Assembly (NCBI GenBank): GCA_900554895.1
Contig: USIX01000152.1
Coordinates: 1 to 5,718, forward strand
DNA: 5,718 bases
Source of the DNA: an uncultured Megamonas sp.
GTDB taxonomy: Bacteria; Bacillota; Negativicutes; Selenomonadales; Selenomonadaceae
Direction: 5' to 3'
The notes beneath the pieces are model-generated. The model did no database searches and was not told where the DNA came from. It worked only from the letters and a program-made list of their open reading frames with translations. Below are positions 1 through 5,612 of the stretch, one piece after another; the stretch's first letter is position 1; each line of letters starts with the position of its first letter. The translations under genes were made by a program, and so were the position numbers.

Positions 1-476
1 GAGCTAAGCAGGTTAAAGTCCTGGGTGAAGAAATCAGTGTTAAGGCACGTATTATGAATATGGACGGATTTTCCGCCCATGCCGATTATATACAGATTGA
101 AGAGTGGCTGCAGCACTTGACGATGAACAATGCGCAGCAGGTATTTGTCGTGCATGGCGAAGCAACGGCCGCTAAGGCGATAAAAGAAATGATACTCGAG
201 GAATTCGGCTGGAACGCCTATATTCCGTATTATGCAGATCGGGCAATTATGACGAAAACATCATGCGAAATTAAAGAGGCGAATATACCGCAGGTTTCCG
301 TACAGAAGGATATGGAGGATTTCTTTGTGGATATCGACGCTTCGTACCGTCAGTTCCGTCGGCGCATTATCAATCTTGTCGTCAAAAATCCAGAGCTTAT
401 GTCGGAAGCGATACGTACAACGGAAAAAGGCTGGCGTTATGTAAAACGCCTGTTCAAGGATTTTGGCATAAGCTGA
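1..476 (+). CDS. Beta-CASP metallo-beta-lactamase-fold RNA hydrolase, C-terminal part (5' end outside window)
   Basis: The frame is open from the left edge (first full codon at base 3) to TGA at 474-476, giving 157 visible residues. Near the start is GFSAHAD, whose His (visible residue 26) is beta-CASP motif B. VVHGE follows, with its His at residue 51 fitting motif C, as in CPSF-73/Ysh1 and RNase J relatives. These belong to the C-terminal part of zinc-dependent RNA-processing nucleases; the HxHxDH metal site and motif A would lie upstream of the window. By family knowledge it would cut RNA in the cytoplasm, but its substrate cannot be told. After the RNA-specificity segment comes a tail of roughly 80 residues, partly basic (QFRRRIINLVV, RYVKRLFKDF), of unknown role. 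ATG codons at 54 and 60 are internal, because homologous sequence continues upstream of them. A terminator follows six bases after the stop, so the gene ends its own transcription unit. Confidence 0.85.
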   Translation, partial: AKQVKVLGEEISVKARIMNMDGFSAHADYIQIEEWLQHLTMNNAQQVFVVHGEATAAKAIKEMILEEFGWNAYIPYYADRAIMTKTSCEIKEANIPQVSVQKDMEDFFVDIDASYRQFRRRIINLVVKNPELMSEAIRTTEKGWRYVKRLFKDFGIS

Positions 477-481
477 TAAAT

Positions 482-514
482 AAAACTCCTCAGATTGATT
501 TCTGGGGAGTTTTT
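482..514 (+). terminator. Intrinsic terminator of the metallo-hydrolase gene
   Basis: Bases 482-493 (AAAACTCCTCAG) pair with 502-513 (CTGGGGAGTTTT), giving 12 pairs with one G-U and an 8-base loop. The 3' arm runs into a short T stretch ending at 514. It starts six bases after the stop codon. The A tract on the 5' side pairs with the U tract, as is common in low-GC intrinsic terminators. Confidence 0.85.
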
Positions 515-523
515 GAGTACAAT
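495..523 (+). promoter_or_regulatory. Possible promoter of the ylqD-rimM-trmD operon, overlapping the preceding terminator
   Basis: TTGATT at 495-500 (4 of 6 to the -35 consensus) and TACAAT at 518-523 (5 of 6 to the -10 consensus) are separated by exactly 17 bases. This would start RNA near 530, about 30 bases before the ylqD ATG. The -35 lies in the loop of the terminator hairpin. The region is so AT-rich that other -10-like hexamers occur (TAGAAT 523-528, TAAAAT 528-533 and 533-538), but none of these has a comparable -35 at proper spacing. The terminator means that a promoter is needed between it and ylqD; the exact site is inferred. Confidence 0.4.
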
Positions 524-560
524 AGAATAAAATAAAATATAAAGGGGTTATCATATTATT

Positions 561-968
561 ATGGAAAGTATTTCTTTACAATGTCCGGTAACTATTAAAG
601 TAAAAGTTACAGAAAAATTCAGAAGCAAAATGCTTGATAAAATGAATAAACAACTCGATGAAGTTAATTTAAACCTGTCGAAAATCGATATTCAGAGAAA
701 AAAATTTATTGAAGAACATGAACAGGATAATCCGCAGCAGGTAGCGGCAATCGTACAGCGTATGGAAGTTGATAAAGCGAAGGGAATGAAGCTTCGTGAT
801 AAACTGACACAGGATATCGCCGATATGAAACATCTCGGTGTCGGAGCTGAAATCATTCAGGGAACAATGCACCATATCTTTACCGTTAAAGTCGGCGATA
901 AGATGCCGGAAGTAATGAACAGTGAAATTGTAGTAGAGGACGGAAAAATCATTGAAATCCGCAACTGA
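561..968 (+). CDS. ylqD: YlqD-family protein, small coiled-coil protein encoded upstream of rimM
   Basis: This 135-residue protein has three parts. A short N-terminal beta-like segment (TIKVKVTEKF, about 11-20) is followed by a long charged helix with coiled-coil character (about 22-90). A C-terminal segment (LGVGAEIIQGTMHHIFTVKVGD, about 92-113, then SEIVVEDGKIIEI) has the style of the YlqD family. Its position directly before rimM-trmD matches Bacillus, where ylqD lies between the KH-protein gene and rimM. No biochemical function is firmly established for the family; a link to ribosome maturation is only suggested by its neighbours. The start is ATG 561. Its Shine-Dalgarno (AAAGGGG, 541-547) is 13 bases away, which is long; in-frame ATT codons at 555 and 558 would be closer, but ATT starts are rare. 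The last 17 bases overlap the start of rimM. Confidence 0.85.
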   Translation: MESISLQCPVTIKVKVTEKFRSKMLDKMNKQLDEVNLNLSKIDIQRKKFIEEHEQDNPQQVAAIVQRMEVDKAKGMKLRDKLTQDIADMKHLGVGAEIIQGTMHHIFTVKVGDKMPEVMNSEIVVEDGKIIEIRN

Positions 969-1461
969 TAAAAAAATAATTATCGGCAAATTCGGTGCTA
1001 CGCACGGTGTGCGGGGCGATATAAAAGTATATCCGCTGACTGATTTTCCGGAGCGTTTCGCTGATATAAAAAGCGGTTATGTTGATGATAAGCAGATAGA
1101 AATTCTGCATACGCGCTATCAGAAGAATTTCGTCGTGATGAAGATAAAAGGTGTTGACAGCCGTGAAGAGGCAATGCGCTATACGAATAAACTTCTGAAG
1201 ATAGACCGCGCCGATGTTGCACCGCTCGGTGAAGGAGAATATTATTCTTTCGATATCATCGGGCTTCGTGTGATAAATCATGATGATACTGAGCTTGGTA
1301 CGATTACGGATATCCTGAAAACGGGCAGTAATGACGTTTATGTTACAAAAGCCGATGATGGAAGACAGATATTAATTCCTGCGCTGAAAAAAGTCGTTAC
1401 GCAAATCAATCTTGAAGACGGTTATATGAAAGTCGTCTGGGATGAAAATCAGGAAGTATAA
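952..1461 (+). CDS. rimM: Ribosome maturation factor RimM
   Basis: RimM binds ribosomal protein S19 and helps assemble the head of the 30S subunit and process 16S rRNA in the cytoplasm. The 169-residue length is typical. The N-terminal RimM domain carries the family signature GKFGATHGVRGDIKVYP (12-28) and continues to about residue 90. The PRC-barrel domain follows, with GEYYSFDIIGL (95-105), TGSNDVYV (124-131) and LIPAL (141-145). The start is a TTG at 952, inside the last codons of ylqD. No ATG or GTG lies in a suitable place, and this start leaves the usual short lead before the conserved motif. A Shine-Dalgarno-like AGAGGA (935-940) lies within ylqD. The 17-base overlap suggests translational coupling to ylqD, and trmD begins 8 bases after the stop. 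Confidence 0.95.
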   Translation: MKSATDKKIIIGKFGATHGVRGDIKVYPLTDFPERFADIKSGYVDDKQIEILHTRYQKNFVVMKIKGVDSREEAMRYTNKLLKIDRADVAPLGEGEYYSFDIIGLRVINHDDTELGTITDILKTGSNDVYVTKADDGRQILIPALKKVVTQINLEDGYMKVVWDENQEV

Positions 1462-1469
1462 TTATTGTT

Positions 1470-2207
1470 ATGAGAATAGATATTTTGTCTTTATTTCCTG
1501 AAATGTTTGCCGGCGTTTTCGGTGCCAGTATTACAAAAAGAGCCGTTGAAAAAAATATTCTTGATATTGCGATTACAAATCCGCGCGATTTTGCCTTTAA
1601 CAAGCATAATCAGGTTGACGATACGCCGTACGGCGGCGGCGCGGGCATGGTGATGAAGCCGGAACCGATATTTCGTGCCGTAAAAGCCGTAAAGGAGCAG
1701 ACACAGATAGAAAACAGCCGTACAATTATTATGTGTCCTACAGGAAAGACCTTCAATCAGCAAAAAGCAATAGAACTTTCCCGTTATGACCAGCTTATTT
1801 TTATCTGCGGTCATTATGAAGGTTTTGATAACCGCATCGTGCAAAATCTGGCGGATGAAATTATTTCCATCGGTGATTATGTATTGACGGGCGGCGAGCT
1901 TGCCTGTATGGTGGTTGTCGATGCGGTATCGAGGATGCTTCCCGGCGTGCTCGGCAGCGGCGAATCTGCACCGACGGATTCGTTTTACAACGGTATTCTT
2001 GAATATCCGCAGTATACGAAGCCGCGTGAATATCACGGTATGAAGGTACCGGATGTGCTTTTGTCCGGCGACCATGCTAAGATTGCCGCATGGCGCAGAC
2101 AGGAAGCGTTGCGTGTAACATATACTAATCGACCGGATTTACTAAAAACAGCCGACTTGTCCAAGGATGATAAAATTTTTCTGGCTGGCTTGCAAAAGGA
2201 AAAATAA
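1470..2207 (+). CDS. trmD: tRNA (guanine-N1-)-methyltransferase TrmD
   Basis: TrmD transfers a methyl group from S-adenosylmethionine to N1 of G37, next to the tRNA anticodon, preventing +1 frameshifts; it is generally essential in bacteria. The 245 residues are full length. The N-terminal SPOUT domain shows MRIDILSLFPEMF, then NPRDFAFNKHNQVDDTPYGG (38-57) and GGAGMVMKPEP (56-66). The trefoil-knot cofactor site shows GHYEGFD (114-120) and SIGDYVLTGGE (133-143). R155 and D170 correspond by alignment to the catalytic Arg154 and Asp169 known from other TrmD enzymes. The C-terminal tRNA-binding part includes PREYHGMKVPDVLLSGDH (185-202) and WRRQEAL. ATG 1470 uses AGGAAG (1451-1456) inside the end of rimM. 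The operon ends here: no rplS follows, unlike in many Firmicutes, and a strong terminator lies just downstream. Confidence 0.97.
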   Translation: MRIDILSLFPEMFAGVFGASITKRAVEKNILDIAITNPRDFAFNKHNQVDDTPYGGGAGMVMKPEPIFRAVKAVKEQTQIENSRTIIMCPTGKTFNQQKAIELSRYDQLIFICGHYEGFDNRIVQNLADEIISIGDYVLTGGELACMVVVDAVSRMLPGVLGSGESAPTDSFYNGILEYPQYTKPREYHGMKVPDVLLSGDHAKIAAWRRQEALRVTYTNRPDLLKTADLSKDDKIFLAGLQKEK

Positions 2208-2211
2208 AAAG

Positions 2212-2264
2212 AAACTGCACTTTGATTAGGTTATAGCTATTGTCAAAGTGCAGTTTTTATTTTT
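2212..2264 (+). terminator. Bidirectional intrinsic terminator between convergent trmD and the transporter gene
   Basis: AAACTGCACTTTGA (2212-2225) pairs perfectly with TCAAAGTGCAGTTT (2243-2256), 14 bp with a 17-base loop. On the plus strand the T-run follows directly (2254-2264). On the minus strand the A-rich bases 2200-2214 become a U-rich tail. It begins five bases after the trmD stop and lies about 20 bases past the stop of the convergent transporter gene, so it can end both transcripts. Confidence 0.9.
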
Positions 2265-2286
2265 AAGCGGGACAAACAATATCTAT

Positions 2287-3507
2287 TTATCGGGTAATGA
2301 ATTTTTTCAAAGAGAAGAAACCATGTCCGAGCAGTCGGCTTACAAGTAAATTAAAGACAGCAATCCCGAGCATGACAGGAAAAGTAATGCCGACAAAAGT
2401 TATATAATCAATAAGATTTTCGTAGATGATAAAACCGAGCAGCCAAAGCAGACAGTTTTTGATAATTATTTTATTATTTTGTTCAGTGGAATTTTTTATA
2501 AGGAAAAATTCGGAAAAAGAAATGGCAAACAGTGGGGCAAAAGAAGCACCGATAAAATATAGAAAGTTTTCGTATTGCTGTATGGAAAAGAAACAGGCAA
2601 GAAAAATGGAAACCAGACAGATGACAACAAAGATTATTTTTGTATCAATGCGCGGGAACAGATATTTAAAACAGAGACTTGCCGAATTTGTCGGAACAAA
2701 ATTCGTGGTAACGGTAGACAGTAATATTACAATAAGTGCAATAATCCCCAGTCCCGACATGGAAAAAATGTCGCATATACCGGTCGTATGAAAGTGAACG
2801 GCGGAACCGAGCCCTATGGCAAACATCAGGCTGCTGCCAAGACAATAGGCAGATGCACTGCAGAATGTGCCAATCATGCGACGCTGCAGCTTGCGTGTAT
2901 AATCAGAAATGACAGGAAGCCAGGAAAGGCACATGACGACATTCAGTTCAACGGCAGCACCGAAGCTGATAGAACCTTCAGGCGGCGCATTATAAAGATT
3001 TTCACCGAAAAGACTGTTGAAACCAAGCCAGAGAGAGACAATCAGCAGACAGAGCATAATTAAACGGTTCATATTGTTAATGAATTTACTCCTGAAGAAA
3101 ATCCATATACAGGGAGTGAGACCTAAAACGGCTGTCCAGATAAAGGAATGCGAAGTCATTTGCCATAAACTGGCTGTGATAAAATTGACTGCTTCACTGC
3201 CGATAATTATGAGAATTGTTATCCAGCCGATTAGCTGAATAATATTTAAAGCAGAAAAAACGGCAGAACCGAATTTACCGAAAAACAGATTTATACTTTC
3301 AGCTGAAGTGCATTGGCGGTCCGCTCCGATGAAGCCGGCAAGAAAAAGCATGAGGCCACCGATAAGATGACCAAGCAAAATGGCAGATAAACCGTAGGTC
3401 ATGCCGAGCGGAGCAAGCAGAGTACCTGTCAGAATTTCCGCAATGGATACGGCAGCGCCGAACCATAACAGGGAAATGTTAAACGGGGATATTGTTGAGA
3501 TGGACAT
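2287..3507 (-). CDS. cytX: NCS1-family permease, CytX-like (putative hydroxymethylpyrimidine transporter)
   Basis: This 406-residue, very hydrophobic protein has about 12 predicted membrane helices, roughly at 13-34, 42-62, 83-110, 121-138, 147-165, 185-203, 213-238, 253-270, 290-308, 313-335, 349-365 and 369-390. The first helix (LLWFGAAVSIAEILTGTLLAPLG) and SWLPVISDYTRK (195-206), which resembles the NCS1 helix-6 motif, point to nucleobase/cation symporters. The closest remembered style is CytX, proposed from gene context to take up hydroxymethylpyrimidine for thiamine salvage; a cytosine-type substrate (CodB-like) remains possible. ATG at 3507 is chosen over the in-frame TTG at 3522 because that TTG overlaps the Shine-Dalgarno GGAAGGTGA (3520-3512), which fits the ATG. 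No thiamine gene lies in the window and no TPP riboswitch precedes it. It lies downstream of the ABC-F gene on the same strand, 115 bases apart, apparently with its own promoter. Confidence 0.8.
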   Translation of the reverse strand: MSISTISPFNISLLWFGAAVSIAEILTGTLLAPLGMTYGLSAILLGHLIGGLMLFLAGFIGADRQCTSAESINLFFGKFGSAVFSALNIIQLIGWITILIIIGSEAVNFITASLWQMTSHSFIWTAVLGLTPCIWIFFRSKFINNMNRLIMLCLLIVSLWLGFNSLFGENLYNAPPEGSISFGAAVELNVVMCLSWLPVISDYTRKLQRRMIGTFCSASAYCLGSSLMFAIGLGSAVHFHTTGICDIFSMSGLGIIALIVILLSTVTTNFVPTNSASLCFKYLFPRIDTKIIFVVICLVSIFLACFFSIQQYENFLYFIGASFAPLFAISFSEFFLIKNSTEQNNKIIIKNCLLWLLGFIIYENLIDYITFVGITFPVMLGIAVFNLLVSRLLGHGFFSLKKFITR

Positions 3508-3511
3508 AAAA

Positions 3512-3520
3512 TCACCTTCC
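3512..3520 (-). promoter_or_regulatory. Ribosome binding site that decides the transporter start
   Basis: On the minus strand GGAAGGTGA lies five to eight bases before ATG 3507-3505. The alternative in-frame TTG at 3522-3520 overlaps the first base of this site and has no clear Shine-Dalgarno of its own, so the shorter 406-residue protein is preferred. Confidence 0.85.
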
Positions 3521-3532
3521 AATACGGTTAAT

Positions 3533-3577
3533 AAAAAAATATGACTAAGATTATAGATTTTACTCTAACCTTAGTCA
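3533..3577 (-). terminator. Inverted repeat with T-run: possible ABC-F terminator and transporter operator
   Basis: On the minus strand TGACTAAGGTTA (3577-3566) pairs with TAATCTTAGTCA (3553-3542), 12 pairs including one G-U. The loop is 12 bases. Two bases later comes a run of seven T (3539-3533). The arms lie 46 bases past the ABC-F stop, a normal place for its terminator. The mismatch is A-C in plus-strand RNA but a tolerated G-U in minus-strand RNA, which favours the minus direction. Because the promoter hexamers lie within the arms, the repeat may instead, or also, be a protein-binding operator. Confidence 0.6.
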
Positions 3578-3578
3578 A
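3550..3578 (-). promoter_or_regulatory. Near-consensus sigma-70/sigma-A promoter of the transporter gene
   Basis: Read on the minus strand, TTGACT (3578-3573, 5 of 6) is followed by exactly 17 bases and then TATAAT (3555-3550, 6 of 6). Transcription would start near 3543, about 36 bases before the ATG at 3507. It is the best promoter match in the window. Both hexamers overlap the arms of the inverted repeat at 3542-3577, so a repressor bound there would block it. Confidence 0.8.
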
Positions 3579-3604
3579 TTAAATCTGCTGATTTTTTTGA
3601 AATT

Positions 3605-3614
3605 GTATCGATAC
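3605..3614. repeat. Perfect 10-base palindrome downstream of the ABC-F stop
   Basis: GTATCGATAC is its own reverse complement and lies 9 bases past the ABC-F stop codon, about 27 bases upstream of the -35 of the transporter promoter. In plus-strand RNA it could extend by a G-U and A-T pairs; in minus-strand RNA extension is broken by A-C. It could be a second regulator site or chance. Confidence 0.35.
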
Positions 3615-3622
3615 GATTTTGC

Positions 3623-5527
3623 TTATTGCATCTGTTCGACGATTTCTTCCAGATATGTCCAACGTTCCATTAAATAATCGAGTTTTTCCTGAAGGCGGGT
3701 TTCTTCTTTTGTCAGTTCGTTTAATTTACCGTAATCGGAGGCATTCTGCGCCATTTGCAACTGTACTACTTTCAGCTCGCCTTCAGTTGCGGCGATAACA
3801 GCCTCTATTTCATCATATTCGCGCTGTTCCTTGAAGGAAAGTTTTTTCGGTACATTATTTTTTTCACGTATTTTAACCGGTTTATTTTCTTTCGGTATAT
3901 TTTTGGACATATCGGTAACAACAGCCTGCTGTTCACGTTCTTCAATGCCTTTGTAATAGGAATAGCCGCCCGGATATTGACGCAGACTGCCGTTTTTTTG
4001 ATATACGAATACTTTATCCGCCAGTCGGTCGATGAAGAAGCGGTCATGTGATACGAAAATAATTGCGCCGTTGAAATTATCGATAAATTCTTCGAGGATG
4101 GACATGGTTTCCAAATCCAAATCATTCGTCGGTTCGTCGAGAAGGAGCACATTCGGCGCACTCATTAAAATGCGCAATAAATAAAGACGGCGCTTTTCTC
4201 CGCCGGATAGTTTGGCAATCGGAGTCCACTGTAGTGTGCCGGAAAAGAGAAATCTTTCCATGAGCTGGGAAGCACTCAATTTCGTTCCGTCTGCCAGTGT
4301 TAGATAATTCGCTTCTTCTTTGATATATTCGATAGGGCGCAGCCGTTCGTCCATTTCAATATTTTTCTGGGTAAAATAACCGATTTTCACTGTCTGCCCG
4401 ATTGTAACCGTGCCGGAAGTAGGCGCAAGCTTACCGGCGATGATGTTTAAGAGAGTCGTTTTGCCGGAGCCGTTCGGTCCTAAGATACCGATGCGGTCAT
4501 TGCGCAGTACAGTATAAGTGAAATCATGTACTATTGTTTTGTTATTTACAGTATATTCTACGTTTTCAAGTTCAATAACGGTACGGCCGAGACGCGAAGT
4601 TGCCATGCCGATTTCCACTTTGCCGCGGCTGGTGTCGATTTTCTGATTTTTGACTTCCTCGAACCGCTGTATACGGGCACGCTGTTTAGTGGAACGTGCC
4701 TGAGCGCCGCGCCTAATCCATTTAAGTTCATTGCGCAGGAAATTTTGGCGCTTCTGTTCGGAAGCTTCTTCACGTTCCAACCGCTGATTTTTCAGTTCAA
4801 GAAATTGCGTATAATTACCTGTATATACATAAGAGTGACCTTTATCGAGTTCCAATATTTTCGTAGCGACGGAATCAAGAAAATAACGGTCATGCGTTAC
4901 CATGATTAAAGCCGTCTTTAATTTGCGCAGATAATCCTCTAGCCAGGCAATTGTTTCACTGTCCAGATGGTTGGTCGGTTCGTCCAGCAGTAATAAATCG
5001 CACGGCTGTATAAGAGCTGTTGCCAGTGCCAGACGTTTTTGTTGCCCGCCTGAAAGAGTTTTTATTTTAGCGGAAAAATTCATAATGCCCAGCTTTGTTA
5101 AAATCGTTTTCGCATCACTTTCTAGTTGCCAGCCGTTCAGTTCATCAATTTTGCTGCTGAGTGTGATTATTTTTTCCTGAAGAGCAGTATCATGCGGATT
5201 TTTCTGACTTGCCTGAAGTGCAAGTTCGTAATTATACAATGTCTGCATTAATGGCTGAGTTCCCTTGAAAACCTCCATTAATACAGTATGTTCGGGTTCA
5301 AAGATTTTGTCCTGTTCCAGATAGGATATTTTTGTATTTTTTCCAACTGTTATAATACCATCGTCTTTGGGAACCAGTCCGGCAACAACCTTGATAAAAG
5401 TTGATTTTCCCGTTCCGTTTACTCCGACAATGCCGATTTTATCGCCGTCCGTAAGACTGAAATTCACATCGCTGAATAAAATTTTTTCTCCGTAGGTTTT
5501 ACAGAGATTTTCTATGGTTAAAATCAT
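3623..5527 (-). CDS. uup: ABC-F family ATPase, Uup-type, with C-terminal coiled-coil domain
   Basis: This 634-residue soluble protein has tandem ABC domains and no membrane segment. Domain 1 has Walker A GVNGTGKST (35-43), signature LSGGQ (158-162), Walker B LLLLDEPTNHLD (178-189, catalytic E183) and switch H212. The linker (about 234-300) contains basic RRGAQARSTKQRARIQRFE, the P-site interaction region of ABC-F proteins. Domain 2 has GPNGSGKTT (350-358), LSGGE (440-444), LLLDEPTNDLD (461-471, E465) and H494, so both sites look active. The tail KKLSFKEQREYDEIE (561-575) through LMERWTYLEEIVEQMQ is the charged coiled coil typical of Uup. ABC-F proteins bind the ribosomal E site and relieve stalled or faulty translation; Uup is also linked to precise transposon excision. 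ATG 5527 is preferred over GTG 5536, which overlaps the Shine-Dalgarno AAAGGTG (5542-5536). An antibiotic-resistance ABC-F is less likely given the Uup tail. Confidence 0.9.
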   Translation of the reverse strand: MILTIENLCKTYGEKILFSDVNFSLTDGDKIGIVGVNGTGKSTFIKVVAGLVPKDDGIITVGKNTKISYLEQDKIFEPEHTVLMEVFKGTQPLMQTLYNYELALQASQKNPHDTALQEKIITLSSKIDELNGWQLESDAKTILTKLGIMNFSAKIKTLSGGQQKRLALATALIQPCDLLLLDEPTNHLDSETIAWLEDYLRKLKTALIMVTHDRYFLDSVATKILELDKGHSYVYTGNYTQFLELKNQRLEREEASEQKRQNFLRNELKWIRRGAQARSTKQRARIQRFEEVKNQKIDTSRGKVEIGMATSRLGRTVIELENVEYTVNNKTIVHDFTYTVLRNDRIGILGPNGSGKTTLLNIIAGKLAPTSGTVTIGQTVKIGYFTQKNIEMDERLRPIEYIKEEANYLTLADGTKLSASQLMERFLFSGTLQWTPIAKLSGGEKRRLYLLRILMSAPNVLLLDEPTNDLDLETMSILEEFIDNFNGAIIFVSHDRFFIDRLADKVFVYQKNGSLRQYPGGYSYYKGIEEREQQAVVTDMSKNIPKENKPVKIREKNNVPKKLSFKEQREYDEIEAVIAATEGELKVVQLQMAQNASDYGKLNELTKEETRLQEKLDYLMERWTYLEEIVEQMQ

Positions 5528-5535
5528 TAAAAACA

Positions 5536-5542
5536 CACCTTT
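5536..5542 (-). promoter_or_regulatory. Ribosome binding site that decides the ABC-F start
   Basis: On the minus strand AAAGGTG ends eight bases before ATG 5527-5525. The in-frame GTG at 5536-5534 overlaps this site and so is unlikely to be the start. The ATG also gives the usual ABC-F N-terminus, MILTIENLCKTYG. Confidence 0.75.
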
Positions 5543-5558
5543 ATTTTATAATCATTAT

Positions 5559-5567
5559 ATTATATCA
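5559..5567 (-). promoter_or_regulatory. Extended -10 promoter of the ABC-F gene
   Basis: On the minus strand TGATATAAT gives a perfect TATAAT (5564-5559) with the TG of an extended -10 element at 5567-5566. The predicted RNA start, near 5552, leaves a leader of about 25 bases before the ATG. At 17 bases spacing the -35 position (5587-5582, CACAAC) is poor, as is tolerated with an extended -10. Other TATAAT-like runs nearby make the exact site uncertain. Confidence 0.5.
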
Positions 5568-5612
5568 TATTTATAATACTTGTTGTGGCGGTTGACATAT
5601 ATGTTTCTTATT

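Noticed and set aside
261..1281. Minus-strand open frames opposite the metallo-hydrolase tail, ylqD and rimM
   Set aside because: They run antisense to recognised genes, one passes through the terminator at 482-514, and none has a supported start or motif.
1491..2075. Long open frame on the minus strand opposite trmD (194 codons)
   Set aside because: It lies wholly antisense to a clear, full-length TrmD, has low-complexity basic and aromatic composition, and shows no recognisable motif or Shine-Dalgarno.
2426..3238. Three plus-strand open frames opposite the transporter gene
   Set aside because: They are antisense shadows of a convincing membrane transporter and have no family motif or promoter.
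3581..3598. Plus-strand mini-terminator AAATC-TGCT-GATTT plus T-run
   Set aside because: The stem has only five mostly A/T pairs, and no plus-strand gene ends nearby.
3508..3622. TPP riboswitch in front of the CytX-like gene
   Set aside because: The minus-strand sequence lacks the conserved aptamer cores, and the predicted transcript leader is only about 36 bases.
3755..5180. Several open frames on both strands inside the ABC-F gene
   Set aside because: All overlap an ABC-F protein whose motifs are complete in one frame. Those on the same strand are frame shadows, and the plus-strand ones are antisense.
3623..5527. Antibiotic-resistance type ABC-F (ribosome protection) protein
   Set aside because: The C-terminal coiled coil and the RRGAQARSTKQRARIQRFE linker fit the housekeeping Uup group better. 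There is no resistance or mobile context and no attenuator leader.
5561..5598. Short upstream reading frame (MSTATTSIINMI) before the ABC-F gene, as an attenuation leader peptide
   Set aside because: It has no Shine-Dalgarno, and the best ABC-F promoter lies inside it, so it would not be in the main transcript. No paired terminator/antiterminator follows.
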